Source of the DNA: Sulfurovum sp.
Lineage (GTDB): Bacteria > Campylobacterota > Campylobacteria > Campylobacterales > Sulfurovaceae
Assembly (NCBI GenBank): GCA_027065815.1
Contig: JAMONL010000160.1
Coordinates: 1-35,070, forward strand
Direction of reading: 5' to 3'
DNA: 35,070 bases
Made by a program: the position numbers and the translations under genes. Shown in pieces: positions 8,276-18,932 of the stretch; the first letter of the stretch is position 1; each line of letters starts with the position of its first letter. The notes below the pieces were generated by a model. It ran no database searches and was not told the DNA's origin. It saw nothing but the letters and a program-made list of their open reading frames with translations.

Positions 8276-8888
8276 GACTTTCTACAACAGTTTTAATTTT
8301 TTCATACAGTGAGAGAATATCACCTTTTTTGGCATAAAAGCTGTTCTTGTTTGCAATGAGATGCGCCGAAGAGTCCATAATGTCTTCCGCCACTTTCAAA
8401 CCGTTCTCACGCATCGTGTTACCTGTTTCTACAATATCTACAATAGCATCTGCCAAACCGACCAAAGGAGCCAATTCTATTGAGCCGTACAATTTTACCA
8501 CTTCTACCCCAACTGCTTTTTGTGCAAAGTAGTTTTTGGTAATGTTGACCATCTTCGTTGCTACTTTAATGTTCGGGCGTGACCAGTCAAGCTCATCTTC
8601 ATTTTTTATCCCAATCGCCACTTTACATTTTCCAAGCTGCATATCGAGCAGTTGGATGATATCTAGCTCTTTTTCTGTGATAACGTCAAGTCCTACCACA
8701 CCAATGTCTGCTGCACCATGTTCCACATACGTCGGTACATCCTGATTACGTACATTTAAAAAACGAAAATCGCCCATATCCAAAATGAGTTCTCTTCCCT
8801 CGAACTTAAACTCTCCACCAAAGATCTCAGCAAAGATCTCCAAAGTCTGTTCTGCAATTCTTCCTTTTGGAAGTGCTACTGTTAACAT
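8265..8888 (-). CDS. hisG: ATP phosphoribosyltransferase, short (HisG-S) form
   Basis: 'MLTVALPKGRIAEQTLEIF', 'RNQDVPTYVEHGAADIGVVGLDVI', 'ADAIVDIVETGNTMRENGLKV'; 207 aa without the C-terminal regulatory domain. Confidence 0.95.
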   Translation of the reverse strand: MLTVALPKGRIAEQTLEIFAEIFGGEFKFEGRELILDMGDFRFLNVRNQDVPTYVEHGAADIGVVGLDVITEKELDIIQLLDMQLGKCKVAIGIKNEDELDWSRPNIKVATKMVNITKNYFAQKAVGVEVVKLYGSIELAPLVGLADAIVDIVETGNTMRENGLKVAEDIMDSSAHLIANKNSFYAKKGDILSLYEKIKTVVESRAE

Positions 8889-9520
8889 AATTCATTATCC
8901 TTTAACGATTCTAACTGTATCGCTTTTTGCAACCCATTGAAAACCAACAATTCATCAAGCACAGCTTCTTCAAAAAAACTTGAAAGAAACTGGCCGTCTC
9001 CCCCTGTAAAATAGAGTGTTTTACCCTTACTGTGTTTGTCTATGAGTGCTTTTATAGACGCGATTATACCATAGCTTATCTGCTCTTTTGTTGTGGTGGG
9101 AAGCTGAGTTAACGAGATGTTTTCTTTTAACTCAGTTTTCAATGCCGGAGAGATCTTTGCATAAGAAGCCAACATTGCTTTGAACCCGGGAAATATGTAT
9201 CCCCCTCTATATATACCCTCCTCCACAATATCTACGGTAATAGCAGAACCGGCATCCACAAAAACACCGTTTTTGCGGCTCAAACAGAGTGCACGTCTGT
9301 CTACACCCATTGTCTCATAATCACCTTCTATATGTACAAAAGAAGAGATATTTTTCCAAACCTTGATCTGTTCTATTTCAGAAGAGAGTTGATGTTTAAC
9401 AGAAATATAACAGAGTTTTTCATTTCTGTATTTTTCTATGGCTTCCTCATACGTAAGGTGCTCAACAGACTCTCCATTATAAATGTGAAAGTATGTATTG
9501 CCGATATCAGCCAGCAGCAT
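8882..9520 (-). CDS. coaX: Type III pantothenate kinase
   Basis: 'MLLADIGNTYFHIYNG', 'GVDRRALCLSRKNGVFVDAGSAITVDIV', 'GGYIFPGFKAMLASYAK', 'LYFTGGDGQFL'. Confidence 0.88.
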   Translation of the reverse strand: MLLADIGNTYFHIYNGESVEHLTYEEAIEKYRNEKLCYISVKHQLSSEIEQIKVWKNISSFVHIEGDYETMGVDRRALCLSRKNGVFVDAGSAITVDIVEEGIYRGGYIFPGFKAMLASYAKISPALKTELKENISLTQLPTTTKEQISYGIIASIKALIDKHSKGKTLYFTGGDGQFLSSFFEEAVLDELLVFNGLQKAIQLESLKDNELC

Positions 9521-9534
9521 ACATATTCCTTTTT

Positions 9535-9867
9535 TTAACGCTCCTCATGCCATACTTTCCAACCATGTTCTTCCAATAAAGCTTTTGCCTTGGAACAAAG
9601 AGGAGCTTTGATGATCATATATTTCTTAGAGATCCTGGAGTCAATATATTTTTCAAGTTTTTCATGTAAAAGCATAAGCTCCTGAGTCTCTTTACGAAGG
9701 ATCCTGCTCTTTTTCTCTATCTCCATCACTACAGCATAGTACCCTTTAAGATCAACACCAAGATAGAGTGCGATCTTTTTTCTGGAGCCGAGTTCTTTAG
9801 GTGTAATCTCTTTTAATGACTTAAAAACCAAATTTTTTTTCTGTAAATATTCTACCATTTCTTTCAT
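9535..9867 (-). CDS. Conserved hypothetical protein (about 110 aa)
   Basis: In a tight same-strand gene string between coaX and the Xer gene; K/E-rich; no domain recognised. Confidence 0.6.
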   Translation of the reverse strand: MKEMVEYLQKKNLVFKSLKEITPKELGSRKKIALYLGVDLKGYYAVVMEIEKKSRILRKETQELMLLHEKLEKYIDSRISKKYMIIKAPLCSKAKALLEEHGWKVWHEER

Positions 9868-9886
9868 ATGCTTATCATACCTAAAA

Positions 9887-10702
9887 TCAACTCAACGGAT
9901 GATAACTATGCATCGTTTCAGCAAGATTCTGTTTCTGAATATGGGTATAGATCTGTGTTGTCTCCAGAGAAGCATGTCCCAGCAGTTCCTGAACTACACG
10001 AAGATCCGCACCGCCGATAATGAGTGAAGAGGCAAAGGAGTGGCGTAACACATGCGGAGAGACCCCAAGGTATTTCTTTACGATCTTATAGGCAGAAATA
10101 CGGCTCAGTTGATCTCCTTTATAATTTAACCACAAATAAGAGCTTGCCATACTCTGCTCTTTCAAATAGGCATCCAAAGCTTCCGTTGCAATGGGCGCAA
10201 GCGGAACCACTCTCTCCTTTTCTCCTTTTGAAAAACGTATCTTCAGCCACCCTTCCAATATATCGGATCGCTGCACCGAAAGAGCCTCGGAAATACGGCA
10301 TCCGCTTGCATACAGAAAAAGGATCAGTGCATAGTCACGCAAACCGGCAATTTTACTTCTGTCTATTAGTTCAATGCCTTGCAGTATCTCTTCCGCACTT
10401 AAATATTTTGGTAAGTTCTTAGGTACTTTTGCCATAGGGATCTTGATCTTTTCATGGGTAAACTGCTGAATATGGCAAAAGTGAAAAAAAGTATTGATGG
10501 AAGAGAGTTTTCGGTTTAAGGTTCTTTTGTTGTCGAAACTTGCCAGAAAGTGAAGAATATCTGTCGTATCAAGCTTTGTAAGGGTTTTCTCGGTAAAATT
10601 TTCAAGCTGCTTCAAGTCTCCAAGATAAGAGGAGACAGTCAGAGCATCCAGTGCCTTGGTAACACTCAGATACTCTTCAAATGCAGTCAGAAGATCACTC
10701 AT
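9887..10702 (-). CDS. Tyrosine recombinase, XerC/XerD-like (271 aa)
   Basis: Catalytic set: R in 'YASGCRISEAL', K in 'RFSKGEKERVVPL', 'SPHVLRHSFAS', 'LLGHASLETTQIYTH'. Confidence 0.88.
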   Translation of the reverse strand: MSDLLTAFEEYLSVTKALDALTVSSYLGDLKQLENFTEKTLTKLDTTDILHFLASFDNKRTLNRKLSSINTFFHFCHIQQFTHEKIKIPMAKVPKNLPKYLSAEEILQGIELIDRSKIAGLRDYALILFLYASGCRISEALSVQRSDILEGWLKIRFSKGEKERVVPLAPIATEALDAYLKEQSMASSYLWLNYKGDQLSRISAYKIVKKYLGVSPHVLRHSFASSLIIGGADLRVVQELLGHASLETTQIYTHIQKQNLAETMHSYHPLS

Positions 10703-11723
10703 AGCCTAGTTTATTGAGATGGATGATCTTTCCATCTTTATAAAGTTTGTTCCCCGTAATGAATACCGGTGTTTTAACTTCACCGATGTCATAAATTTTA
10801 TACTTTGTCAGGTTGGAATTCAGTACGATCAGGGAACCCTGCTGATCTAAACCGTATACTCTTCCTCCCACTGCTGTTGCCGCAGAGAAATGTACAAATT
10901 TGAATTTCTTTTTTGCCTTTTCATTTAGTGCTTTGTCAAGTTTAATGACTTCTCCTTCTTTGGTAAAGAGATAAATAGCGCCATTTGCAATGGCTACATC
11001 AGAAATATTGGCACGCAGTTCATCCTGTCCCTCAGAACCGATAGCGATCAGCTTTTTAGGTGTTGCTGCGACCATCGTATTTCCTGTACGTGAAAGGTAG
11101 ATAACATTGTTGAATACATTCTCGGAACTCAAATAGATCACGGTTGCATTTTCAGGATCATTCTTGTCTATCACCACAAGTTTCCCGTCAAGCATTGGTA
11201 AAACCGCAAGGTTGTCAATGAACATCGGTGTCGCAGCTCTGGTATCGATGGCATAAGTGATCTCAGACTTATTCTCTACAATTTTTTTATCCTGGGATAC
11301 ACTGTAAAGACCGAAGGTATTGTCATTTAAAATATAAGCGACAATACCATTTTCAATAGCTGCCGAAACGATAGGCACTTTCATATCGACAGTTCTTAAA
11401 GCAGATCCGTTTGACTTTTTAATGATCTTTAATGATCCCTCAGGATTCGCAGCCAGAACATAATGGGAACTTTCACTTAAAAATCTATATCCCTGCCCGA
11501 GATTGATCTTGGAGATCCCTGCTTTTCCGAGATAGTGCCCACTTTTCAGTGTTGCACCGTCACGGCTCTGATCAACAATAGCATCACCATAGGATGTTGC
11601 TGCAGCTGAAGCAGAAAATGTCTGCTCCGGTTCAAAATATTTTTTAGAACTACATCCGGAAAAGATCAAAGCTGTACCAGTTAGTACAAGCAGCCATATC
11701 CCGGTGTGTAATGATCTTCTCAT
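10695..11723 (-). CDS. Lipoprotein with beta-propeller (BamB/PQQ-like) character
   Basis: Signal peptide with lipobox '...GTALIFSGC|SSKK'; repeated beta-rich segments; adjacent to a YfgM-like gene as in the E. coli yfgM-bamB pair. Confidence 0.6.
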   Translation of the reverse strand: MRRSLHTGIWLLVLTGTALIFSGCSSKKYFEPEQTFSASAAATSYGDAIVDQSRDGATLKSGHYLGKAGISKINLGQGYRFLSESSHYVLAANPEGSLKIIKKSNGSALRTVDMKVPIVSAAIENGIVAYILNDNTFGLYSVSQDKKIVENKSEITYAIDTRAATPMFIDNLAVLPMLDGKLVVIDKNDPENATVIYLSSENVFNNVIYLSRTGNTMVAATPKKLIAIGSEGQDELRANISDVAIANGAIYLFTKEGEVIKLDKALNEKAKKKFKFVHFSAATAVGGRVYGLDQQGSLIVLNSNLTKYKIYDIGEVKTPVFITGNKLYKDGKIIHLNKLGYE

Positions 11724-12301
11724 TATTTTGCCTTTATCATAGAATGTTCAAGAAGCTGTGTTAACATTTGAAGTGATGAACGTTCATCGATCAGCTCCAA
11801 CTTTGCTTTCGCACTTTTCGTATCTCCAGACTTGATAGCGAGGTATGCTTCTTCAAGCAGTGCCAACTCTTTGTAGAGTTGAGAATCAACAGGGTGTTCT
11901 GCAATCGTTGCAGCCGTATATTTACTGGCATCTGCAATGACTTCATTTTTACTTGATGTCAATGCCTTTAATGCATTCGTATCACGGTTTTTAGCTGCCA
12001 CAGAAAAAGTATAAAGTTCGAACAGTGCAGGATTTTTTGTTTTCAGTATCTTCAATGCTTCGGCATCATCAGGTTTTTCCTGAAGCGTTAAAAAAGCACT
12101 ATTCGCATCTTCTAGTCTACTCTGCTTCACACTTTCCATCACTGTTTGTGCGATAAAGAACAGTAATACAGCTGCCACTGCTCCCCAAATAACAAATTTA
12201 TATTTTTTATACAATGATTCCAGTTTAAAAGCACTCTCCAGTACTTTTTCATCACCACTTAATTCTGTTTTCACATACTTAACATCATCTTTAATGCTCA
12301 C
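11723..12301 (-). CDS. YfgM-like/TPR-type single-pass membrane protein
   Basis: Cytoplasmic N-terminus, TM 'FVIWGAVAAVLLFFIAQTV', helical periplasmic repeats; directly upstream of the BamB-like gene. Confidence 0.6.
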   Translation of the reverse strand: MSIKDDVKYVKTELSGDEKVLESAFKLESLYKKYKFVIWGAVAAVLLFFIAQTVMESVKQSRLEDANSAFLTLQEKPDDAEALKILKTKNPALFELYTFSVAAKNRDTNALKALTSSKNEVIADASKYTAATIAEHPVDSQLYKELALLEEAYLAIKSGDTKSAKAKLELIDERSSLQMLTQLLEHSMIKAK

Positions 12302-12359
12302 AAATATCTCCCACGATTTTTAATTACTCTAATTATACCCTTTAGAGTTAAAAATTTGG

Positions 12360-14582
12360 CTACAACTCTACTACAGTGATTCCCAGATTTCCCTGCATTC
12401 GGTAATACTTATGGATCTTCGGATGATGTTTCAAATAGTCGCCGACCAGTTTGGAAAGTACTCCTCCACCCGTACCATGAATGATCTGTACTTCAGAAAG
12501 GCCATTGACCAAGGCATCCGAAAGGAATTTATCTACCGTATCGATAGCTTCATCGGCATACATTCCGAGCAGTTTAACGGACACAGAAGCTCCGGATTTC
12601 TCGACATGTACTTTGACCTCTTTTTTCTTTTGAGGGACTTTAACCTTAGGCTCTTCCCCTCTTCGTTTAAGCTGAGAAAGCGGTACACGCATCTTAAGTC
12701 CATCTACGATGATCGTGGCATCTTTTCCTCTGAGAGAGAGCAGTTCTCCTTTATGGGAACGGTACTTGACCTTGTCCCCCTCTTTTAAAGGTATACTTTC
12801 TTCAAGTTTTACCTCTTTTTGTTTGAACTCTTTTCGCTGGTGTGCGACATTGAGCAGTCTCCGACCTTCTGTAGATTCTTTCACCTTGAGTACTTCTCTC
12901 GCTTTTTTTGTCGCTGCATTATAACGGTTCTCCAAAGTAGCAATGGCTTTTCTATGACTCTCCTGAAGTTTGTGTTCTTCATCCAAAAGTTTCTGCTTCT
13001 GTTTTTCTATAGTATTAAGTTCTTCATTCACTTTTGCGATCTTCAGTCGCATCTCACGCTCCAGTGTGGTAGAACGTTCTATGAGTTCATTGAGGTTCTC
13101 TTTATCCTCTCCGTACACCTCTTTAGCCCTGTTGACAATGGCAACAGGAACACCGTAACGCTGTGCTGTTTCGAAAGCATAAGACTTTCCTATACTTCCC
13201 TGTAAAAAGGTATAGGTCGGTATTCTCCGTTCTTCATCATAGAGCGCTGCAATGAGTTCTACCTCAGCATCAGAGGCCATCAGTGATGCCAGCCGTTTAT
13301 GGTGCGTGGTCACAATGAAAGTGATTCCTTTTTTACGCAGCTCGTCCAGCATCACCCTGAAGAGGCTTGCGGCTTCATCAGAATCCGTTCCAAGCTCTAT
13401 CTCATCCACACCGACAATGGCATCTTCTTTGTGAAAGAGTTTGGCAAACTCCTGCATACGTCCTGCAAAGGTAGAGATATCGTTTTTAACAGACTGCGGA
13501 TCGTCAATGACTGCTTCTATACTTTTATAATGTCCTACCTTGGTTTTTGAAACATCACACTTAAAAGGAAGTAGATATTTACTCATGTACACCGCGGAAA
13601 GTATCGATTTCAGTAACATGGTCTTACCACCGGCATTCACACCGGTCACCAGCATGATCTGCTTATCCATGTTGATGGTGACCGGTACAGGGTTCTCTAT
13701 AGCAGGGTGTGCAAAATCGTGCAGATTGATCGCCTTTTGCTTACTGGGCAGTATGAATTCATACTCTTTGGCTCTGGCAAAACCCACACGTGCCTGATAA
13801 TGGTCAAAACGGTCATACTCTTTGTTAATAAATACCAGGAAACGTTCCCACTTGAAGAAAAGTGCCGAGATCTCTTTGCAATATCTGTAGATGATCTCTT
13901 CTTTATTACTAAGCAGCGCAGATTCTTTCTCTTTCAGGTGTGAAATACTTTGAGGGATGATGTAAAAGAATCCACCTGAAGATCTGGCGACCACAGTCGC
14001 TTTGACTGCATGGTTAAAACCGCCGCGAACCAACAGTGTCTCCTCTCCACCGTTAAAATGTACCTGCGTATCTACCAAATAATCTCGCAGTCTGCTTGAA
14101 TGGGCAAGTTTGTACAACGTATCTTTAATATCAATTTTGTTTTGTTTGATCGCCCGTTCCAGTTTAAAAAGTTCAGGATCCCTTTCAGGGTTGATATCAC
14201 CTTCATCTGTAAAATAACCGACTATTTCCACTATCTCTTCAGGTATTTCAATCCCTTTTATCCAGGAAAGCAGCGGCTCAGAAAATCCCAGTGTATTCAG
14301 GGTATTGAAATAGGAGATCATACTGACAAAAGCATAGATCTCATCCAAAGAGAGTACACCCTGCTTTTTAATAAGGTTCAGTTCTCTATCAAGATTGGGG
14401 ATCTGCTTGGGTGAAGGAAACTCTATTTTTGAAAGTGCCTGGATATAACGGTGATGCTGGTTAATATCACCCATCATTGCGACAGGTTTTTCTCTTGCTA
14501 AGAACTGTTTGAATTGATGTATATACCCATCCAGATCCAGTTTTTGAATAATGGATTTTTCATTTGTCTGTTGTTGTGGCAC
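12360..14582 (-). CDS. mutS2: Endonuclease MutS2
   Basis: Walker A 'LVTGVNAGGKTMLLKSI', 'VGVDEIELGTDSDEAASLF', 'TTHHKRLASLMA', C-terminal Smr domain 'VDKFLSDALVNGLSEVQIIHGTGGGVLSKLVGDYLKHHP'. Start placed at GTG 14582 (AGGA 8 nt upstream) rather than the upstream TTG. Confidence 0.93.
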   Translation of the reverse strand: MPQQQTNEKSIIQKLDLDGYIHQFKQFLAREKPVAMMGDINQHHRYIQALSKIEFPSPKQIPNLDRELNLIKKQGVLSLDEIYAFVSMISYFNTLNTLGFSEPLLSWIKGIEIPEEIVEIVGYFTDEGDINPERDPELFKLERAIKQNKIDIKDTLYKLAHSSRLRDYLVDTQVHFNGGEETLLVRGGFNHAVKATVVARSSGGFFYIIPQSISHLKEKESALLSNKEEIIYRYCKEISALFFKWERFLVFINKEYDRFDHYQARVGFARAKEYEFILPSKQKAINLHDFAHPAIENPVPVTINMDKQIMLVTGVNAGGKTMLLKSILSAVYMSKYLLPFKCDVSKTKVGHYKSIEAVIDDPQSVKNDISTFAGRMQEFAKLFHKEDAIVGVDEIELGTDSDEAASLFRVMLDELRKKGITFIVTTHHKRLASLMASDAEVELIAALYDEERRIPTYTFLQGSIGKSYAFETAQRYGVPVAIVNRAKEVYGEDKENLNELIERSTTLEREMRLKIAKVNEELNTIEKQKQKLLDEEHKLQESHRKAIATLENRYNAATKKAREVLKVKESTEGRRLLNVAHQRKEFKQKEVKLEESIPLKEGDKVKYRSHKGELLSLRGKDATIIVDGLKMRVPLSQLKRRGEEPKVKVPQKKKEVKVHVEKSGASVSVKLLGMYADEAIDTVDKFLSDALVNGLSEVQIIHGTGGGVLSKLVGDYLKHHPKIHKYYRMQGNLGITVVEL

Positions 14583-14612
14583 GCAATGATTCCTCTTATT
14601 GTAAGTACCCAA

Positions 14613-14625
14613 ATTATACTATAAT
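14613..14625. promoter_or_regulatory. Palindromic back-to-back -10 elements for divergent mutS2 (-) and tesA-like (+) genes
   Basis: ATTATA-C-TATAAT: a consensus TATAAT on each strand, 22 nt from the + ATG (14647) and 31 nt from the - GTG (14582). Confidence 0.6.
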
Positions 14626-14646
14626 AACTCTACATAAGGAAGTAAT

Positions 14647-15261
14647 ATGAAATATATCATCATGGCGATACTTGTTGTATTGGCACTCCTGACCTTGACA
14701 AAAAAAGAGACAAAATACATGCAACTGACAAAAAACGATACGATCCTGGCATTTGGTGACAGTCTTACTTACGGTTTTGGTGTTATCACTTCGGAGAGCT
14801 ACCCTACACTGCTCTCAAAAATAACCGGACTCAAAGTCATCAATGCCGGTATCAATGGAGAAACTTCAGAAGAAGGATTGAAACGTCTGCCAAAATTCCT
14901 TGAAGACCCCTCTGTCAAATTAATGATACTTTGTTTTGGTGGAAATGATATTCTTCAAAGAAGATCCAAGGAAGTATTAAAACAAAATCTAAAAACCATG
15001 ATACAGATGGCAAAGAAAAAAAATATAGATGTACTGCTCATCTCTGTACCCAATATCAGCCTGTTCGGATTGTCTCCGCTTCCACTGTACGAAAAGGTGG
15101 CAGAAGAAGAGGATACTCCGCTGCTTTCCGGTATGCTGGCAGATATTTTAAGTCAACCCTCGCTTAAAAATGACCAGATCCATCCCAATGCCTCAGGGTA
15201 TAAAGAAATGGCAGAACGCATCCATGAAATGCTAAAAGAATATGGATGGACAGCTAATTAA
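14647..15261 (+). CDS. tesA: GDSL/SGNH-family arylesterase/acyl-CoA thioesterase, TesA-like
   Basis: Block I 'ILAFGDSLTYGFGV', 'INAGINGETSEEGLKRL', 'LMILCFGGNDILQ', C-terminal 'DQIHPNASGYKEMAERI'; N-terminal signal/TM. Confidence 0.88.
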   Translation: MKYIIMAILVVLALLTLTKKETKYMQLTKNDTILAFGDSLTYGFGVITSESYPTLLSKITGLKVINAGINGETSEEGLKRLPKFLEDPSVKLMILCFGGNDILQRRSKEVLKQNLKTMIQMAKKKNIDVLLISVPNISLFGLSPLPLYEKVAEEEDTPLLSGMLADILSQPSLKNDQIHPNASGYKEMAERIHEMLKEYGWTAN

Positions 15262-15266
15262 ATGGT

Positions 15267-16022
15267 CTATGCTTTCACCATCTTACGTCTCATATAAGCG
15301 ATCTTGGTCTGTAGCGGCAACTCTTTGGGGCAGTGGTCTTCACAGCCCATCAAAGACATACATCCAAAGACACCGTTGTCATCACCGATGAGTTCATAAA
15401 ACTCTGCATCTGTTCTCTCATCATGAGGATCAATGGCAAAACGTGCTGTTCTATTCAAACCTACTGCACCTACAAAATCTTCTCTCATGATCTTGGTGGA
15501 ACAGGAAGCAAGACAGATACCGCACTCAATACATCGGTCAAGGTCAAAGACTGCCTGTGCATCTTCCGGTTCGATCGGTTTTTCGATGGCCGCGATGTCT
15601 GTTTTTTCTTTGGTATGTATCCAGCTTTCCACCTTTTTACTCATGGCATTCATCCAGTTTCCGGTATCTACGGAAAGATCTTTGATATGTTTGAAAGTAG
15701 GAAGAGGCAAAAGTGTGATCTTACCGTCTTCAAACTCATTGGTACGTGTTTTACAAGCCAGTCTGGGCTTACCATTCACAACCATGGAACAGGATCCGCA
15801 GATCCCTGCACGACAGACAAAGTCAAAAGAGAGATGGTGATCCATGGTAGACCATATTTTAATAAGTGCGATATACAATGTCATTCCGGGAGTCTCTATC
15901 AGTTTGTAGGTTTGATACTCTGGTGTATCATTTTTATTTTGGGAGTTATATCTGAAAACAGTGATCTCGATCTCTCTATACCCTTCTGTATTTTCCTCTA
16001 CTTGAGTACTTTTATTAATCAT
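15267..16022 (-). CDS. frdB: Fumarate reductase iron-sulfur subunit
   Basis: 2Fe-2S '[21 protein letters not shown]'; '[13 protein letters not shown]'; '[17 protein letters not shown]'. Confidence 0.93.
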   Translation of the reverse strand: MINKSTQVEENTEGYREIEITVFRYNSQNKNDTPEYQTYKLIETPGMTLYIALIKIWSTMDHHLSFDFVCRAGICGSCSMVVNGKPRLACKTRTNEFEDGKITLLPLPTFKHIKDLSVDTGNWMNAMSKKVESWIHTKEKTDIAAIEKPIEPEDAQAVFDLDRCIECGICLASCSTKIMREDFVGAVGLNRTARFAIDPHDERTDAEFYELIGDDNGVFGCMSLMGCEDHCPKELPLQTKIAYMRRKMVKA

Positions 16023-18000
16023 ATCCCACTCCTACTCTCTCATTTTTTCTTTTATAGTCTTTTGGCAGATCATAATCCATCAAAGCTTCCTGCATTGTAA
16101 AACGGTCTACCGAACCCAAAGTCTCTTTGATCTTTACGATCTCTTCTTCTCTTTTTTTACTAAGCGGATTTAAGACAATAGCACCTTTTTTCCCATATCC
16201 TCTAAAGGCCGGAGGCATTTCCATTTTAGAGATATCCAATGCCTCATAGCTGAGTGTCGGCATCGTGTCATTTGGATTGACCCAGGTTGCAATGGTTCTT
16301 TTCAGCCAATTAATATCATCTCTTTTGGTATAATCTTCACGGAAATGTGCTCCCCTGCTCTCAGTCCTGTCCAATGCACCCTTCGCAACACAAAGTGCAA
16401 GTTTAAGCATCTTTGTAACACGATAGGCTTCATTCAGTTCAGGGTTGTTACAGAGTGACTTATCTGTCACCGTGATCTCTTTGACCATTTTTAGCAGATC
16501 TTCAAGTTCATTGACTGCATCATTAAGATCTTTTCCGTTACGGAAAACGCCTACTTTTTCCTGCATAATAGTACGCATTCTGTCTTTAATATCGAAAATA
16601 TTTCTACCGCCGTCATAAGAGAGTATCTCTTGGAGATACTCCCGTTGTGCTTCAAGAAACTTCTCAATAGTGAAAGTATTGGTATTAAGGTGTGTATTGG
16701 CACAGTATTCTGCAAAATATTCACCTACGATCATCCCTGCGACCACCGCTTCAGAGACTGAGTTTCCACCCAATCTGTTGAATCCGTGCAGATCCCAACA
16801 GGCTGCTTCTCCTGAACAGAAAAGTCCTTTCAACGTAGGCGTCTCTCCTGTAGGTTTCACACGAATACCGCCCATAGAGTAATGCTGCATAGGTAAGACA
16901 GGCATCCAGCCTTTTTCCCCTTCATCTGCCGGATCGATCCCGTTGAATGTTTTTGAGATATCCTGGACATCATGCAGATTTTTTTCAATATGTTCACGTC
17001 CCAGAATGGAAATATCCAGCCAAAGGTGATCCCCGTACGGAGATTTCACACCTTTCCCTTTACGGATATGTTCTATCATTCTCCTGCTGACAACGTCACG
17101 GGATGCCAACTCTTTCTTCTCCGGTTCATAATCCGGCATAAAACGGTACCCATCCTTATCACGAAGCACACCTCCATCACCACGGCATCCCTCGGTAAGA
17201 AGAATACCTGAAGGAACGATCGGTGTAGGGTGGAACTGCACGGCTTCCATATTGCCCAGTTGAACAATACCTGTTTCAAGTGCAATGGCTATACCGATCC
17301 CCTTACAGATGATCGCATTAGTGGATTGCTTATAGATACGTCCGTATCCTCCTGTCGCGATCATCGTACCTCTGGCAACATAGGCTATAAGTTCACCTGA
17401 GATCAAATCTCTTGCTATAACTCCCGAACAGATACCACTCTCATGAATGATCGAGATCGCCTCTTTTTTATCGTGTATCTCCACATCTCTCTTCAACGCT
17501 TCATTCGCAACGGCATAAAGCATAGTATGTCCTGTGGCATCGGAGGTGTAACAGGTACGCCATTTTTTTGTACCTCCAAAATCTCTTGCATTGATAAGAC
17601 CATGCGCTTCATCTTTCTCTACGATCGTCTCTTTCTGCCCATTGATGATCACTTCTCTTGGACCTTTTCCGATCCGGTTCCAGGGCACACCCCAGGCCGC
17701 CAGTTCACGAATGGCTTTGGGTGCGGTGGTCACGAACATACGAGCAACGTCCTGGTCACACCCCCAGTCTGATCCTTTTACCGTATCGGCAAAGTGTATA
17801 TCTTCATTGTCTCCCTCACCTTTAATGGTATTTCCCAAACTTGCCTGCATCCCGCCCTGGGCTGCTGCTGAATGTGAACGTTTTACCGGAACCATGGAGA
17901 TCACAATGGTATCCAAGCCTTTGTCTCTGGCTGCAATAGCCGAACGCAGACCGGCCAATCCTCCCCCGACGATCAGGGCATCTGTATAGATTATCTTCAT
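16015..18000 (-). CDS. frdA: Fumarate reductase flavoprotein subunit
   Basis: '[18 protein letters not shown]', '[16 protein letters not shown]', '[24 protein letters not shown]', '[17 protein letters not shown]'. Confidence 0.96.
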   Translation of the reverse strand: MKIIYTDALIVGGGLAGLRSAIAARDKGLDTIVISMVPVKRSHSAAAQGGMQASLGNTIKGEGDNEDIHFADTVKGSDWGCDQDVARMFVTTAPKAIRELAAWGVPWNRIGKGPREVIINGQKETIVEKDEAHGLINARDFGGTKKWRTCYTSDATGHTMLYAVANEALKRDVEIHDKKEAISIIHESGICSGVIARDLISGELIAYVARGTMIATGGYGRIYKQSTNAIICKGIGIAIALETGIVQLGNMEAVQFHPTPIVPSGILLTEGCRGDGGVLRDKDGYRFMPDYEPEKKELASRDVVSRRMIEHIRKGKGVKSPYGDHLWLDISILGREHIEKNLHDVQDISKTFNGIDPADEGEKGWMPVLPMQHYSMGGIRVKPTGETPTLKGLFCSGEAACWDLHGFNRLGGNSVSEAVVAGMIVGEYFAEYCANTHLNTNTFTIEKFLEAQREYLQEILSYDGGRNIFDIKDRMRTIMQEKVGVFRNGKDLNDAVNELEDLLKMVKEITVTDKSLCNNPELNEAYRVTKMLKLALCVAKGALDRTESRGAHFREDYTKRDDINWLKRTIATWVNPNDTMPTLSYEALDISKMEMPPAFRGYGKKGAIVLNPLSKKREEEIVKIKETLGSVDRFTMQEALMDYDLPKDYKRKNERVGVGYD

Positions 18001-18758
18001 TTTATTTTCTCCATAACATATCTGCTTCCATAGTCAGACTGATGGTCATATCCTATTTTCATATAACTTGCGAGTGAAACCAGACCAATAAACAAATAAA
18101 CAGCGATCAGTACTTTAATAATCAGCTTTGATCTCTTACGGTTCTTACGTGGATCTTTGCCATCGAACCATCCCCACTTGATGATCAGTCTGTATACCCC
18201 GACCCAGGCATGCATTACTACCGAGACAAGTAAAAGCAAATACATCGGCCACATCCAGTCCGAGAATATTCTGTCCGCGGATGCGTATGGTCCTATTTTC
18301 TCCGGTGAAGTCATCATCATATAGAGGTGGATGGAACCAAGAAAGAACATAGCGAACCCTGTGGTGATCTGAATGAACCAGAGGTTTGTATCCTGATGAT
18401 TTAAAAGTTCTCTGTGCGCGCGATAACGCTGATACTCTTTATAAGAAGCCGGAAATTTACGCATAGCAAGAAAAGCATGAAAAATGAACATAGAAAAGAT
18501 CACCATAGCCAACGCCGTGATGATCAAAGGTTCCCCTCCTTCGATAAAGGGTTCCCCTTCAAATAATTTTGTCAATCTGTACATGGCTTCTTTGCCAAAC
18601 AAGATTGAAGATTCAAATAGAATGTGGAAAGTAATGAAAAGTGCCAGAAAAAGCCCTGTTACACTTTGCAGGAAGTCCAGTTTTGCAGGTATTCTACTTT
18701 TTTTCCCAAAGTTATTTTTACCTGTTAAAAGTTCAACGGTATTATCTTTTTGAGACAT
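17997..18758 (-). CDS. frdC: Fumarate reductase cytochrome b subunit
   Basis: Multiple TMs with conserved His ('[15 protein letters not shown]', '[11 protein letters not shown]', '[19 protein letters not shown]'); C-A-B gene order as in Wolinella-type Frd. Confidence 0.92.
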   Translation of the reverse strand: MSQKDNTVELLTGKNNFGKKSRIPAKLDFLQSVTGLFLALFITFHILFESSILFGKEAMYRLTKLFEGEPFIEGGEPLIITALAMVIFSMFIFHAFLAMRKFPASYKEYQRYRAHRELLNHQDTNLWFIQITTGFAMFFLGSIHLYMMMTSPEKIGPYASADRIFSDWMWPMYLLLLVSVVMHAWVGVYRLIIKWGWFDGKDPRKNRKRSKLIIKVLIAVYLFIGLVSLASYMKIGYDHQSDYGSRYVMEKIK

Positions 18759-18784
18759 TGTTATCCTTTTATTTGTGTTGTTGG

Positions 18785-18793
18785 ATTATAACA
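18785..18793 (-). promoter_or_regulatory. Extended -10 promoter element upstream of frdCAB
   Basis: Minus strand reads TGTTATAAT, a TGn + TATAAT extended -10. Confidence 0.5.
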
Positions 18794-18901
18794 AGATTTA
18801 ATTTTAAATGTACAAAAAGTGTCAAAAAAACGCTATTTCTCCAATATATATATTTTTTCTGATTTTTTAGCATGCTGTAAGCACTCTTTTACTCTTTAAT
18901 T

Positions 18902-18910
18902 TGATATAAT
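18902..18910 (+). promoter_or_regulatory. Extended -10 promoter element upstream of adk
   Basis: TGATATAAT (TGn + TATAAT) preceded by a T-rich tract, 22 nt before the adk ATG. Confidence 0.55.
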
Positions 18911-18932
18911 TAAAAATATCAAAGGAGTGGTA

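Noticed and set aside
12819-13205. F/C-rich + ORF antisense to mutS2
   Set aside because: mutS2 frame is confirmed by Walker and Smr motifs; this is shadow translation.
15333-16100. 255-aa + strand ORF over frdB/frdA
   Set aside because: Antisense to motif-confirmed frdB and the frdA end; no recognisable domain.
18820-18825. TTGACA on the minus strand upstream of frdC
   Set aside because: 29 nt from the -10, too far for a standard -35 partner; probably chance.
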